The translations under genes were made by a program, and so were the position numbers. From contig CP073763.1 in NCBI GenBank assembly GCA_018399075.1, positions 434,001-498,000 on the forward strand: 64,000 nucleotides of DNA, written 5' to 3'. This DNA is from Simkaniaceae bacterium (GTDB lineage: Bacteria; Chlamydiota; Chlamydiia; Chlamydiales; Simkaniaceae). Under the pieces are notes generated by a model. The model searched no databases, was not told the origin of the DNA, and worked only from the letters and a program-made list of their open reading frames with translations. Of the stretch, positions 50,642 to 59,084 are shown one piece after another (position 1 is the first letter of the stretch; the number at the start of each line of letters is the position of its first letter).

Positions 50642-51496
50642 ATGAATTTCCCTGATTTAACCAAGCGCTTAATCACCTCTATTATTTCACTTGGTATTTT
50701 AGCGTGTGTTTTAATTTTCTCCTATGTTGGAGTGGTTAAGTGGGTGATTGCACTTTTTGCTGCAGGTATTGCTGCCTTAGGAATATGGGAGTTTTGCCGC
50801 TTATCTAAACTAAGTGTAAAAAGTGGCTTAAATGAACTCTGTATTGTTATTGGATCTTTAACGGTATTAGGTTTTTTTGTTTCTACTTTTGATCACACAT
50901 TTTCTCTTCTTCCCTTTATGTTGATCTTCTTTGGAGTGATCTGCATTTTTCTCTATCATTTTGATAAAATTGCCGGGTCGATAGACTCAATTGCTAAAAG
51001 TATATTTGCTATTTGCTATGTGGCGATCCCTATTGGGCTTATCCTGAAAATTCTCTACCTTTTTAGCCCTTGCAAATTGGGGCATGAGGGGAGGATTTGG
51101 CTTCTTTACTTACTTGTTGTTACAAAAATTACAGATGTTGGCGCTTACTTTGGCGGTCGTCTTATAGGTAAGCGAAAATTAGCTCCAGAGTTGAGTCCAG
51201 GAAAAACGATTAATGGAGCAATTATCGGGTTTGTTTCAGCAATTCTCTTTAGCGTTCTTTTTCATTTTGTCAGTCGGTTTGTCGATAGTTTTCATCTAAC
51301 TTTGATTCAAAGTCTTTGGCTTGGAGCCCTTCTTGGCTTTTTAGGGCAAGTTGGAGATTTGGGTGAATCACTTCTTAAGCGGGATGCTGATGTAAAAGAT
51401 AGTAATCGTCTTCCGGGTCTTGGGGGGATTTTAGATATGCTAGACTCTTTATTGTTTACAACACCAGTGATTTACTTCTTTCTTTACTTATGTTGA
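50642..51496 (+). CDS. cdsA: Phosphatidate cytidylyltransferase
   Basis: Makes CDP-diacylglycerol from phosphatidate and CTP. 284 residues, about eight transmembrane helices. The cytidylyltransferase signature is at the C-terminus: GRLIGKRKLAPELSPGKT, GQVGDLGESLLKRDADVKDS, LPGLGGILDMLDSLLFTTP. The consensus is usually LPGHGGxLDRxDS; His and Arg are Leu and Met here, which I take as a chlamydial variant. ATG is directly after the uppS stop, with AGG at the junction. Confidence 0.93.
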   Translation: MNFPDLTKRLITSIISLGILACVLIFSYVGVVKWVIALFAAGIAALGIWEFCRLSKLSVKSGLNELCIVIGSLTVLGFFVSTFDHTFSLLPFMLIFFGVICIFLYHFDKIAGSIDSIAKSIFAICYVAIPIGLILKILYLFSPCKLGHEGRIWLLYLLVVTKITDVGAYFGGRLIGKRKLAPELSPGKTINGAIIGFVSAILFSVLFHFVSRFVDSFHLTLIQSLWLGALLGFLGQVGDLGESLLKRDADVKDSNRLPGLGGILDMLDSLLFTTPVIYFFLYLC

Positions 51497-51507
51497 GGCA
51501 TAAATAA

Positions 51508-52176
51508 ATGATTATTACGATAGATGGACCAGCGGGTACAGGAAAATCAACAACAGCTCGAAGACTTGCAGATGAAATTGGTTTTACCTATTTCGATACC
51601 GGTGCTTTATATCGGGCGATTAGTTGGCAGATTCTTGAAGCAGGGATTTCTTATCAAGATGAAGAGGCCCTTTCAAAACTCTTAAAGACCTTTACATTTC
51701 GCATTCAGTTGAATAACGGGGATATAAGGTACTTAGTTGGAAATGAAGATGTGACAGAAGTCATACGAAGCAAAGAGGTGACAGCGATTGTTTCTGAAGT
51801 GGCGGCATTAAAAAAAGTTCGAGATGCTCTCAAACCCCTTCAGGACAACGTTTCAAAAGAGATCGATGTTGTCTTTGAAGGAAGAGATCTTGGAACTGTT
51901 GTCTTTCCCCATGCACAGCTAAAGTTTTTCTTAACGGCTCGACCAGAGACTCGCGCTAAGCGGAGGTATCATGAGCTTGTTCAGAGATTTCCGAACCAAA
52001 CATTCTCCTACGAAACGATTTTAAAAGAAATTGAAGAGAGGGATGCCTATGATTCAGAAAGAGAGCATGCCCCATTAAAGCAAGCCAAGGATGCGATCCT
52101 TATTGATACCTCTGAACTGACTATTGAAGAGGTGACCGATCAACTAAAACAGATATATCTAGAGAAAAAAGGATGA
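51508..52176 (+). CDS. cmk: Cytidylate kinase
   Basis: Phosphorylates CMP/dCMP with ATP. 222 residues: P-loop DGPAGTGKSTTARRLAD (6-22), FDTGALYRAISW, FEGRDLGTVVFP, and lid region TARPETRAKRRY with SEREHAPLKQAKDAILIDTS. Eleven bp separate it from cdsA and it overlaps plsC by 4 bp, so the four lipid/nucleotide genes form one operon. Confidence 0.95.
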   Translation: MIITIDGPAGTGKSTTARRLADEIGFTYFDTGALYRAISWQILEAGISYQDEEALSKLLKTFTFRIQLNNGDIRYLVGNEDVTEVIRSKEVTAIVSEVAALKKVRDALKPLQDNVSKEIDVVFEGRDLGTVVFPHAQLKFFLTARPETRAKRRYHELVQRFPNQTFSYETILKEIEERDAYDSEREHAPLKQAKDAILIDTSELTIEEVTDQLKQIYLEKKG

Positions 52177-52820
52177 AGAAGCCCACTTTTTTATACTCTT
52201 TAGTCATTGCCATTGTAAAAGCATTCTTCAAGATTTTTTACAGACATAAAGTGTATGGTGTTGAACACTACCCTGAAGAAAGTGGTCTTGTTGCGCCGAA
52301 TCATGTTTCATTTCTTGATCCTCCTTGTGTTGCCATTTCTTGCCCTGGAGAGATTCACTTTTTAGCACGGCAATCCCTTTTTAAATCCTACTTTGGAAAA
52401 TTAATTACAGCACTTAATTCTCATCCGGTAGAAAAAAATGCGACAAACCTGCGTGTGATGAAGGATATTTGTCATCTCTTAAAAAAGGAATGTAAAGTTT
52501 TAATGTTTCCAGAAGGAACTCGATCCAAGGATAATAAACTATGTGAGATTAAACCTGGAATTGGACTGCTCCTTTCAAAGAGTGAGTCTGTCATTATTCC
52601 AACCTATGTTCATGGAACTTTTGATATTTGGAGTCGAGCTCGAAAATTCCCTAAACTATGGGGAAAAACAGCTGTTGTTTTTGGAAGCCCCATTCGATGG
52701 GAAGACTATGCTGATATTGATCGGAAAGAAGCTCAACAGCTTGTTGCGGATCAGCTCACGAATGCTTTAAACGCACTTCGCAAGTGGTACGAAGAGGGTC
52801 ATCAAGGTGTTCCGCCATAA
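52173..52820 (+). CDS. plsC: 1-acyl-glycerol-3-phosphate acyltransferase
   Basis: Second acylation in phospholipid synthesis. 215 residues with an N-terminal membrane segment (about 6-22). HX4D motif NHVSFLDPP, glycine-rich VLMFPEGTRSKDN, and IIPTYVHGT. It overlaps cmk by 4 bp and ends the operon; argS, which follows plsC in C. trachomatis, is not here. The following 195 bp are AT-rich and hold the palindrome of the XRE gene. Confidence 0.93.
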   Translation: MKKPTFLYSLVIAIVKAFFKIFYRHKVYGVEHYPEESGLVAPNHVSFLDPPCVAISCPGEIHFLARQSLFKSYFGKLITALNSHPVEKNATNLRVMKDICHLLKKECKVLMFPEGTRSKDNKLCEIKPGIGLLLSKSESVIIPTYVHGTFDIWSRARKFPKLWGKTAVVFGSPIRWEDYADIDRKEAQQLVADQLTNALNALRKWYEEGHQGVPP

Positions 52821-52922
52821 TTTTTTTATTAATTGTTTACGAAAACATTTACTAATTGCAATTAATGACAATAATTAATTTTCATGTAATAATATCCTAA
52901 AGTTTATCATTGAAGATTTTTT

Positions 52923-52942
52923 ATTGCGCAAAGGTGCGCAAT
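52923..52942. promoter_or_regulatory. Perfect palindrome upstream of XRE regulator
   Basis: ATTGCGCA-AAGG-TGCGCAAT, 8-bp arms around a 4-nt centre, 72 nt before the XRE start. The GC-rich core is striking in an AT-rich gap (52821-53014) and a likely self-regulatory operator. A near half-site (TATGCAATC) follows. No T run makes a terminator unlikely. Confidence 0.55.
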
Positions 52943-53014
52943 CATTATGCAATCAATAAATATGGTTTTTTTTTATCTTCAATGAGATTTTGAATGAACA
53001 CTTAGAAGTTAGTT

Positions 53015-53353
53015 ATGAAAGACTATTTATTTAGGAAAAACCTTTCTGTAAAGCAGTTGGCTGGGGACCTTGATATCTCAACTTCTTATCTTTACCAATT
53101 GATTCGAGGAGAAAGAAAACCCTCTATTGAGCTTGCTCAAAAAATTGAAGACTATACAAATGGAGAAGTGACACTTGCTGCGCTCTTAGGAATTGATGAA
53201 GAAGGAGGCATAAAAGTTATAAGCCCTTCATTTGAATCAGAAGCTAATGAGCATGAAAAGAGGTTTTCTTCTCTTGAAATTGCTAGTGAGCGGTTTGAAG
53301 GAAAGCTCGAAGAAATTGAGGGGCGACTCTTAAGATTAGAAAAGGGGGAATAA
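53015..53353 (+). CDS. XRE-family helix-turn-helix regulator, possibly C-terminally truncated
   Basis: 112 residues. HTH_XRE (about 8-58): NLSVKQLAGDLDISTSYLYQ and IRGERKPSIELAQKIED. A flexible segment (about 60-80) leads to a helical coiled coil (80-112, EIASERFEGKLEEIEGRLLR). After the TAA at 53351-53353 the same frame stays coding-like: FSQDAIDAAEEMILYE then a second TAA at 53402-53404. A nonsense change, or translation readthrough, could explain this. Ribosome site weak. Stands alone, between lipid operon and trxA, behind a perfect palindrome. Confidence 0.8.
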   Translation: MKDYLFRKNLSVKQLAGDLDISTSYLYQLIRGERKPSIELAQKIEDYTNGEVTLAALLGIDEEGGIKVISPSFESEANEHEKRFSSLEIASERFEGKLEEIEGRLLRLEKGE

Positions 53354-53469
53354 TTTTCTCAGGATGCGATTGATGCAGCCGAAGAAATGATTCTTTATGA
53401 GTAAATAAAATCTCCGTGGAAAAAATTAACTCAATCGGATATCCTTATGGGATAACCTAAGGAGAATTC

Positions 53470-53790
53470 ATGGCTGATATAGCGATGTTAGATGATAGTA
53501 ATTTTGATGAAGTTATCAAATCAGGTGTGACACTTGTTGACTTTTTTGCTGAGTGGTGTGGCCCCTGTAAAACAATTGCCCCTGTTCTTGTTGAAGTGGC
53601 TAAAGATAAAGATTTAGTAGGAAAAGTTCAAGTTGGAAAGCTCGACATTGATAAGAATGTTGCGACTGCTAAAGCGCACCATGTGACTTCTGTCCCTACA
53701 TTGATCCTTTTCAAAGATGGTGAAGAAGTGAACCGCTTGGTCGGTCTGCGCGATGCTGTTGCTATTAAAGATTTTGCGACATCAGTCTAA
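53470..53790 (+). CDS. trxA: Thioredoxin
   Basis: Small redox protein that reduces disulfides in the cytosol. 106 residues, usual length. Active site AEWCGPCKTIAP (CGPC), TVPTLILFKDG-type segment (SVPTLILFKDGEE), cis-Pro and C-terminal helix. AAGGAG lies 5 nt before the ATG. The stop overlaps the following DUF2905 start (TAATG). In C. trachomatis trxA is followed by the SpoU gene trmL; the order here adds the small membrane gene. Confidence 0.98.
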   Translation: MADIAMLDDSNFDEVIKSGVTLVDFFAEWCGPCKTIAPVLVEVAKDKDLVGKVQVGKLDIDKNVATAKAHHVTSVPTLILFKDGEEVNRLVGLRDAVAIKDFATSV

Positions 53791-53996
53791 TGGGACGACT
53801 CATCATACTTATTGGCGTCTGTTTGATCATTATCGGGACGCTTATTACTCTTAATATCCCCTTGAACTGGGTTGGCCATCTTCCAGGGGATTTCTCACTT
53901 AAATGGGGGGAGACAAGAGTTTTTATTCCCCTTACCACAGCAATTATTGCTAGTTTTGTTTTGTCAGTCCTTCTCTTTGCTTTTTCAAAGAGGTAA
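53790..53996 (+). CDS. DUF2905 small membrane protein
   Basis: 68 residues, two transmembrane helices: 3-22 (LIILIGVCLIIIGTLITL) and about 46-63 (LTTAIIASFVLSVLLFAF), linked by NWVGHLPGDFSLKWGETRV. The GHLPGDF and PLTTA signature fits DUF2905, found widely in bacteria and without a known function. Its ATG overlaps the trxA stop codon (TAATG), so translation is coupled. The last 47 bp overlap trmL on the other strand. Confidence 0.85.
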   Translation: MGRLIILIGVCLIIIGTLITLNIPLNWVGHLPGDFSLKWGETRVFIPLTTAIIASFVLSVLLFAFSKR

Positions 53997-54462
53997 AATT
54001 CTTTTGTCTTAAGGCTTCGTAAAGGGCGATTGCAGCGGAGTTAGATAAATTTAGGCAGCGGCTTCCCTCTTTCATTGGTAGGGTGAGGAACTTTTCTGGC
54101 CACTTTTCATAAAATTTTTCAGGAAGCCCTTCAGATTCGGAACCAAAAATAAGAATCGCATCGTCTTCAAAGGAAGTCTCTGTATAAATTGAGGATGCCT
54201 TGCTAGAAAAAAAGTAAAAGGGACGGACTTGATTTTCTAAGTATTCCATAAGGTCATCTATCAAGGTGACTGTCACTCCTTCCCAATAATCGAGTCCTGC
54301 ACGCTTTAAGCTCTTGTCATTGGTTCTAAATCCTAAAGGGCGGACAAGGATCAAATTACTCCCAGTTGCATGACAGGTTCTGACAATATTGCCTGCATTT
54401 TGAGGGATCTGAGGTCGATATAAAATGATTGTATGCATCGGAACAAGTTTAGATGAAGTCAT
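53950..54462 (-). CDS. trmL: tRNA (cytidine/uridine-34-2'-O)-methyltransferase
   Basis: SPOUT enzyme that methylates the wobble ribose of tRNA-Leu. 170 residues, one domain, the TrmL (YibK) size. Motifs: PQIPQNAGNIVRTCHATGSN (motif 1), AILIFGSESEGLPEKFYEKW (motif 2), MKEGSRCLNLSNSAAIALYE (motif 3). ATG 54462 is supported by GAGG 7 nt upstream; 54438 is an alternative. In C. trachomatis the matching gene follows trxA. It faces DUF2905 and diverges from tspO. Confidence 0.94.
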   Translation of the reverse strand: MTSSKLVPMHTIILYRPQIPQNAGNIVRTCHATGSNLILVRPLGFRTNDKSLKRAGLDYWEGVTVTLIDDLMEYLENQVRPFYFFSSKASSIYTETSFEDDAILIFGSESEGLPEKFYEKWPEKFLTLPMKEGSRCLNLSNSAAIALYEALRQKNFTSLKKQREGLTKQN

Positions 54463-54575
54463 CTATTAACCTCAATTCAAAGTAATGTAAATGGAGTTTT
54501 GTGAAAAGGCTGTACGATAAGAGATGTAATAAATTATTATTTTGTTGAAAAAGCAGTCTATAGGATTTCTAGATT

Positions 54576-55055
54576 ATGAAAAAAAATACCGGAATTCTTT
54601 CTTTAATTCTCTGGTACTTACCAGTAGCTTTGGTCCAGCTTGTTTCGGCCAGGGTAACCGTATCTTCTATTAATCCTTGGTACAAAAGCCTTAATAAAGC
54701 GTATTGGAACCCACCAGCTTGGTTTTTTGGGCCTACCTGGGCTGTATTATATATTATGATGGCGATAGCAGTGTGGATTGTATATCGGACAAAATCTAAA
54801 CTGGGTAAACATTGGTTAGCCTATAGTCTTTTTTTTACTCAACTTATTGCCAATGGTCTTTGGTCTTTTCTTTTTTTTGGTCTTCATTCTCCAGGATGGG
54901 CACTTCTTGATTTAACCCTACTAATTATTCTGGTGGCTATTACATCGACCTTTTTTTTTAGAATTCGTCGTATAGCAGGGTTTTTATTATTGCCCTACCT
55001 TTTATGGAGTATTTATGCGCTCTCACTGAATATAGCAATCTGGTGGTTAAATTAG
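54576..55055 (+). CDS. tspO: TspO/MBR tryptophan-rich sensory protein
   Basis: 159 residues with five transmembrane helices, the TspO fold that binds porphyrins and steroid-like ligands. Key Trp/Asn pattern: NPWYKSLNKAYWNPPAWFFG (31-50), FGPTWAVLYIMMAIAVW, TQLIANGLWSFLFFG. The chlamydial function is unknown; homologues act in stress or tetrapyrrole signalling. Flanking genes (trmL, mip) give no pathway hint, so it is an accessory gene that breaks the trmL-mip neighbourhood known in C. trachomatis. Ribosome site AGGA, 9 nt upstream. Confidence 0.92.
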   Translation: MKKNTGILSLILWYLPVALVQLVSARVTVSSINPWYKSLNKAYWNPPAWFFGPTWAVLYIMMAIAVWIVYRTKSKLGKHWLAYSLFFTQLIANGLWSFLFFGLHSPGWALLDLTLLIILVAITSTFFFRIRRIAGFLLLPYLLWSIYALSLNIAIWWLN

Positions 55056-55079
55056 AGATTTTTCGTATTTTATATGGGG

Positions 55080-55117
55080 AAAAAACCTTTCAACTCCACG
55101 GAGGGAGTTGAAAGGTT
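55080..55117 (-). terminator. Intrinsic terminator of mip
   Basis: Perfect 14-bp stem AACCTTTCAACTCC / GGAGTTGAAAGGTT (6-nt loop), followed leftwards by a six-T run. It lies 15 nt after the mip stop. On the other strand there is no T tract for tspO. Confidence 0.85.
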
Positions 55118-55132
55118 AAGAGTGGTAAAAGA

Positions 55133-55939
55133 TTAGCGGATGGTCCCTTCAATTGCTTCTTCAGGGACAGCAATTTCTCGGGTTCCTTCTTTAGAAATCG
55201 AGGTGAATGAATCCTCTTGTTCAGGAGTTGCATTTGCTTTCACAACTTCAATTTCAAAAACAAGAAGGGAGTTTGGCGGAAGGTAACCACTTGTTCCATA
55301 TCCAAGCTCTGGGTGGATAAAGATGGTTCTTTTTTCGCCCTCTTTCATTCCCACGATTCCTTGGGAAAAGCCTGAAATTGTCTCATCTAGTGAAATAAGT
55401 TCATCCTCTTGGGAGGCTCCAAAGACTTTTCCGTCTAGGAACTTTCCTGAATAACGAATCATTGGGGAGAAGTGTTTTTCAACAACAGCACCTTCTCCAG
55501 TCTTTTCAACCTTATATTGCAATTTGTCCTTTTCAAGAACAACAACACCCTCTTCTGAGGAATTTCCAACCATAAATGAGTTGGCGTCATCAAGGTTTTT
55601 ATTTGCAAGCTTTTGAAAAGCTTCTTCTTGCACAAGCGAAATCGCTTGAACACATTCAGTTTCATTCATTGGAGATTCTTTTCCAGCTACGGAGTCTTCC
55701 ATTCCTTTGATAACTTCAGTCATATCAAATTCAAAACCGAGAGAATCTAAGTTTTTACCTATAAGGTGTCCAAAGGCTTGGGATACTTTTTGTAGATCAA
55801 TCTTCCCATTATCCTCCATTAACTCCTCAGTTGCGTCATTTTTAACTTCATTAGGTTCAGCTTGCTTAGCATAGGTTGCTGAAAAAGCTAATGAAAGCGT
55901 AAGCGCAGTAAGAGATAAAAATTTGTTTTTAAGAAACAT
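55133..55939 (-). CDS. mip: Mip-like FKBP peptidyl-prolyl isomerase
   Basis: 268 residues from ATG 55939 with GAGGAG 8 nt upstream; a GTG 9 bases earlier is possible. Signal peptide about 1-21 (FLSLTALTLSLAFSATYA). Helical dimer-forming FKBP_N part (30-125; QKVSQAFGHLIGKNLDSLG) and a C-terminal FKBP domain: MIRYSGKFLDGKVFGAS, GFSQGIVGMKEGEKRTIFIH, LGYGTSGYLPPNSLLVFEIE. Acts in the periplasm or on the surface, as Mip in Legionella and Chlamydia. It lacks a lipobox. The acidic tail past about 250 is unusual. Follows aspS by 55 nt and ends with an intrinsic terminator. Confidence 0.93.
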   Translation of the reverse strand: MFLKNKFLSLTALTLSLAFSATYAKQAEPNEVKNDATEELMEDNGKIDLQKVSQAFGHLIGKNLDSLGFEFDMTEVIKGMEDSVAGKESPMNETECVQAISLVQEEAFQKLANKNLDDANSFMVGNSSEEGVVVLEKDKLQYKVEKTGEGAVVEKHFSPMIRYSGKFLDGKVFGASQEDELISLDETISGFSQGIVGMKEGEKRTIFIHPELGYGTSGYLPPNSLLVFEIEVVKANATPEQEDSFTSISKEGTREIAVPEEAIEGTIR

Positions 55940-55994
55940 TACAAACACTCCTCTAGAGTACTCTTGAAAACTTCAAATGTATTAGGTCATGGAT

Positions 55995-57779
55995 TTATAT
56001 CCAAGTGATTTCTTTTGGGCTAGCTTTTATTTCGAGCTCATCAAGTTGTCTGGGGTTGACACCGGAAGGGCATTGCATCATTAAATCACTTGCTTTTTGT
56101 GTTTTAGGAAAGGCAATGACATCCCGAATATTTTCTGTTTTTGTCAGTAGCATCATCAACCGATCAAATCCTAAGGCAATCCCTAAATGGGGTGGGGTTC
56201 CATATTGAAGGGCATTAGTAAAGAACCCAAATTTTTGAGAGACTTCTTGAGGGTCAAGCTTCAGGGATTCAAAGACTAATTGCTGAACTTCGTAATCATG
56301 GATTCTTTGGGAGCCGCCACCAAGTTCATAGCCATTGATAATAATATCATAGGCATTTGATCGAACCTTCATGGGGTCAGTTTTTAAGAGCTCAATGTCA
56401 TCAGGATGAGGCATTGTAAAGGGGTGGTGGGTGCTTTGAGGGCGCCGTTCATCTTCATCCCACTCAAAAAGAGGAAAATCTGTTACCCATAAAAATTCAT
56501 AACAATCAGGATTGATTAAGTTTCTTTCTTTTGCAATGAATCGGCGAAGGTGGTCAAGAGATTGGTTTACAAGAGCTTCGTTTGCTGCACCAAACAGGAG
56601 GAGGTCCCCAGTTTCTGCACAGAGTTTTTTCTCTAAAGCTTGTTGTTGCTCCTTAGAGAAAAACTTGACGATGCTTGATGTCAGTCCTTCTTCCTGTCTC
56701 TTCATCCATCCCAACCCTCGAAGGCCAAACTTTCCAACAAACTCAGTATATCGATCGATTTCTTTGCGGGAGATGTCCGCTCCCCCTTTTACACATAGAG
56801 CTTTAACGCAGCCCCCGACTTTTAGCTGGTCTTTAAAAACAGAAAATTCTGATTCTTTTGCGATTTCATCGACCCGAACAAGAGGCATATCAAAACGGAG
56901 GTCGGGACGGTCCGTTCCATAATTTTCAAGGCAGTCATGATAAGTCATCGTAGCGATTTTATCAGGGACTGTATAATCAAGGCATTCCTTGAAAACAACC
57001 TTTAAGAAATCATGGATTAAGAGGGAAATATCCTCGGGATACCCAAAGCTTATTTCAATATCAATTTGAGTGAATTCAGGTTGTCGGTCCGATCGGAGAT
57101 CTTCATCTCTAAAGCAAGGGGCAATTTGAAAATAGCGATCGAGTCCACCAACCATCAGGAGTTGTTTAAAAATCTGTGGTGATTGAGGAAGGGCGTAAAA
57201 ATTGCCAGGGTAAACACGTGAAGGAACTAAATAGTCACGAGCCCCTTCTGGAGTTGAGCGTCCAAGTAGAGGGGTGCTTACTTCTAAAAATCCTTGGCTG
57301 TCTAAAAACGTGCGCGTTACCATCATTGCTTTATGACGCATCTGAAGTTTTTCAGAAATTTCGCCGCGGCGGATGTCTAAATATCGATATTTTAGGCGGA
57401 TGTCTTCAGAGGTTTCTGTTGAATCATCACAGATTGAGAAAGGAGGGGTTTTTGCAATCGAAAGGATTTCAAAGTTTGAAACTTCAATTTCAATTTCGCC
57501 TGTCTCAAGCTTGGGGTTTGTTAATCCTTCACCTCTAGCACGGACGTCCCCTTGGGCGCTAATAACCCATTCAGCACGCAGCTTAGAGGCTTTTTCATGA
57601 GCCTCTTTTGAAATTTCAGGATCAAAGATTAGTTGTGTAAGGCCAAAACGATCACGGAGGTCAATAAAGATAAGTCCGCCATGATCTCTTCTTCTATGAA
57701 CCCAGCCAGAGAGGGTCACAACAGATCCAATATCTTTCTTTCTTAAATCATTGCAGCGGTGCGTTCTTCTATAGTCCAT
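55995..57779 (-). CDS. aspS: Aspartyl-tRNA synthetase
   Basis: Class II synthetase of the bacterial type. 594 residues from ATG 57779 (AGGA upstream). OB-fold anticodon-binding domain (1-110, LSGWVHRRRDHGGLIFIDLR), motif 2 FRDEDLRSDRQPEFTQIDIE, GAD insert (about 300-420), motif 3 LGIALGFDRLMMLL. In organisms without AsnRS it can also charge tRNA-Asn. The ATG lies 11 bp inside hisS, so the two are coupled; order hisS-aspS-mip is the chlamydial one. Confidence 0.97.
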   Translation of the reverse strand: MDYRRTHRCNDLRKKDIGSVVTLSGWVHRRRDHGGLIFIDLRDRFGLTQLIFDPEISKEAHEKASKLRAEWVISAQGDVRARGEGLTNPKLETGEIEIEVSNFEILSIAKTPPFSICDDSTETSEDIRLKYRYLDIRRGEISEKLQMRHKAMMVTRTFLDSQGFLEVSTPLLGRSTPEGARDYLVPSRVYPGNFYALPQSPQIFKQLLMVGGLDRYFQIAPCFRDEDLRSDRQPEFTQIDIEISFGYPEDISLLIHDFLKVVFKECLDYTVPDKIATMTYHDCLENYGTDRPDLRFDMPLVRVDEIAKESEFSVFKDQLKVGGCVKALCVKGGADISRKEIDRYTEFVGKFGLRGLGWMKRQEEGLTSSIVKFFSKEQQQALEKKLCAETGDLLLFGAANEALVNQSLDHLRRFIAKERNLINPDCYEFLWVTDFPLFEWDEDERRPQSTHHPFTMPHPDDIELLKTDPMKVRSNAYDIIINGYELGGGSQRIHDYEVQQLVFESLKLDPQEVSQKFGFFTNALQYGTPPHLGIALGFDRLMMLLTKTENIRDVIAFPKTQKASDLMMQCPSGVNPRQLDELEIKASPKEITWI

Positions 57780-59058
57780 TCTTTTTCCTAAAAAATTCAA
57801 CAATCGCACTAAGAGAGAGCTCCTCTGTTTCCCTCGTCTTCATTGTTTTGACTTGTCCTATATTCTTTTTAAGCTCTTCATCTCCAATGATGACAGCGTA
57901 TGAGGAGTTTATTTGTTCAGCTTGCTGAAGTCCTTTTTGGATTTTCTTTGCTTCTATGAGAATCGTTGAGATATTGCTATGCCGCAGTTCATAAAGCAAA
58001 GTTTGTGCAAGTTTTTTTGCCTCCATTCCTAGAGGGATTAACGAAACCATTGGCCCAGGTTTTTCTGGGAATGGAATTTTTTGTCCTTCCATTGTTTGTA
58101 AAATCCGTTCGATCCCTGTTGAAAACCCTATGCAAGGGAGGTCAGGACCACCAACGGCTGGCAGAAGACCATCGTAGCGTCCTCCAGCACCAATTGTGTT
58201 TTGGGCGCCTAAAATATCGGAAGTGACTTCAAAAACGGTATGATTGTAATAGTCGAGTCCTCGTACAAGTTGAGGTGTGATCTGAAAGGGAATGTTATGC
58301 TTATTTAGATAGTCACATAGGGAATCGAAATGTTTTTGACTTGTCTCGCTTAAGAAGTCGAGGATAGAGGGGGCTTCATTAAGGAGGCCCCGCTCCTTCT
58401 CATCCTTTGAGTCAAGAATACGCAAGGGGTTTTTTGTAAAGCGCGCTTGACTTTCAGGAGAAAGGGTATCAAAGTGAGGTTTCAGAAAGTTTAAAAGGGC
58501 CTTTTGATATTTTTCTCTGCAATCCTTATCACCAAGGGTATTGACTAAAACTTTGAGGTTTTTTAGTCCTAAGCGGCGAAAGAGTTCGTAAAGGAGTTCG
58601 ATGGCTTCAAAATCTTGGTCGGGTTCTCCGTTGCCAATTGCCTCAATTCCAAATTGATGAAATTGTCGAAAACGTCCTGCTTGAGGGCGGTCATAGCGGA
58701 AGAAGGGACCGATATAAAAAAACTTATGATGAGAGCCCAGTTGTTGAAGGCTATTTTGGGCAAAGGCCCTCATTACCGAGGCTGTTCCTTCCGGACGAAG
58801 ACTCATTGACCGGTCTGCCTTATCAAGAAAAGTGTACATCTCTTTTGAAGCAATGTCTGAGGTTTCGCCAACACCTCGGATGAAAAGCTCTGTTTTTTCA
58901 AAAATAGGAGTCCTGATTTCCTGATAACCATAGTCGTGAGCAACCTCTCGCATAATCGATTCAAGATAATGCCAGCGATGAGATTCCTTCCATTTATCCT
59001 GATTTTTGGGTTCATTAGGAAGGATGTCAAATGTTCCCTTAGGAAGTGAGTATTTCAT
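57769..59058 (-). CDS. hisS: Histidyl-tRNA synthetase
   Basis: Class II enzyme charging tRNA-His. 429 residues: PKGTFDILPNE, motif 1 QEIRTPIFEKTELF, motif 2 LRPEGTASVMRAF, GRFRQFHQFGIEAIG, HisA-specific LVRGLDYYNHTVFE, motif 3 GGRYDGL with GFSTGIERIL, and a C-terminal anticodon-binding domain (about 335-429). Length normal. Upstream gene ends 26 nt before its start; aspS starts inside its 3' end. Confidence 0.98.
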   Translation of the reverse strand: MKYSLPKGTFDILPNEPKNQDKWKESHRWHYLESIMREVAHDYGYQEIRTPIFEKTELFIRGVGETSDIASKEMYTFLDKADRSMSLRPEGTASVMRAFAQNSLQQLGSHHKFFYIGPFFRYDRPQAGRFRQFHQFGIEAIGNGEPDQDFEAIELLYELFRRLGLKNLKVLVNTLGDKDCREKYQKALLNFLKPHFDTLSPESQARFTKNPLRILDSKDEKERGLLNEAPSILDFLSETSQKHFDSLCDYLNKHNIPFQITPQLVRGLDYYNHTVFEVTSDILGAQNTIGAGGRYDGLLPAVGGPDLPCIGFSTGIERILQTMEGQKIPFPEKPGPMVSLIPLGMEAKKLAQTLLYELRHSNISTILIEAKKIQKGLQQAEQINSSYAVIIGDEELKKNIGQVKTMKTRETEELSLSAIVEFFRKKNGL

Positions 59059-59084
59059 GGAGCGTTAGTATAAAGCGTTCTAAA

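Noticed and set aside
53354-53404. Stretch after the XRE stop as a separate small gene
   Set aside because: It has no start codon upstream in frame other than the XRE gene's own; better read as an extension.
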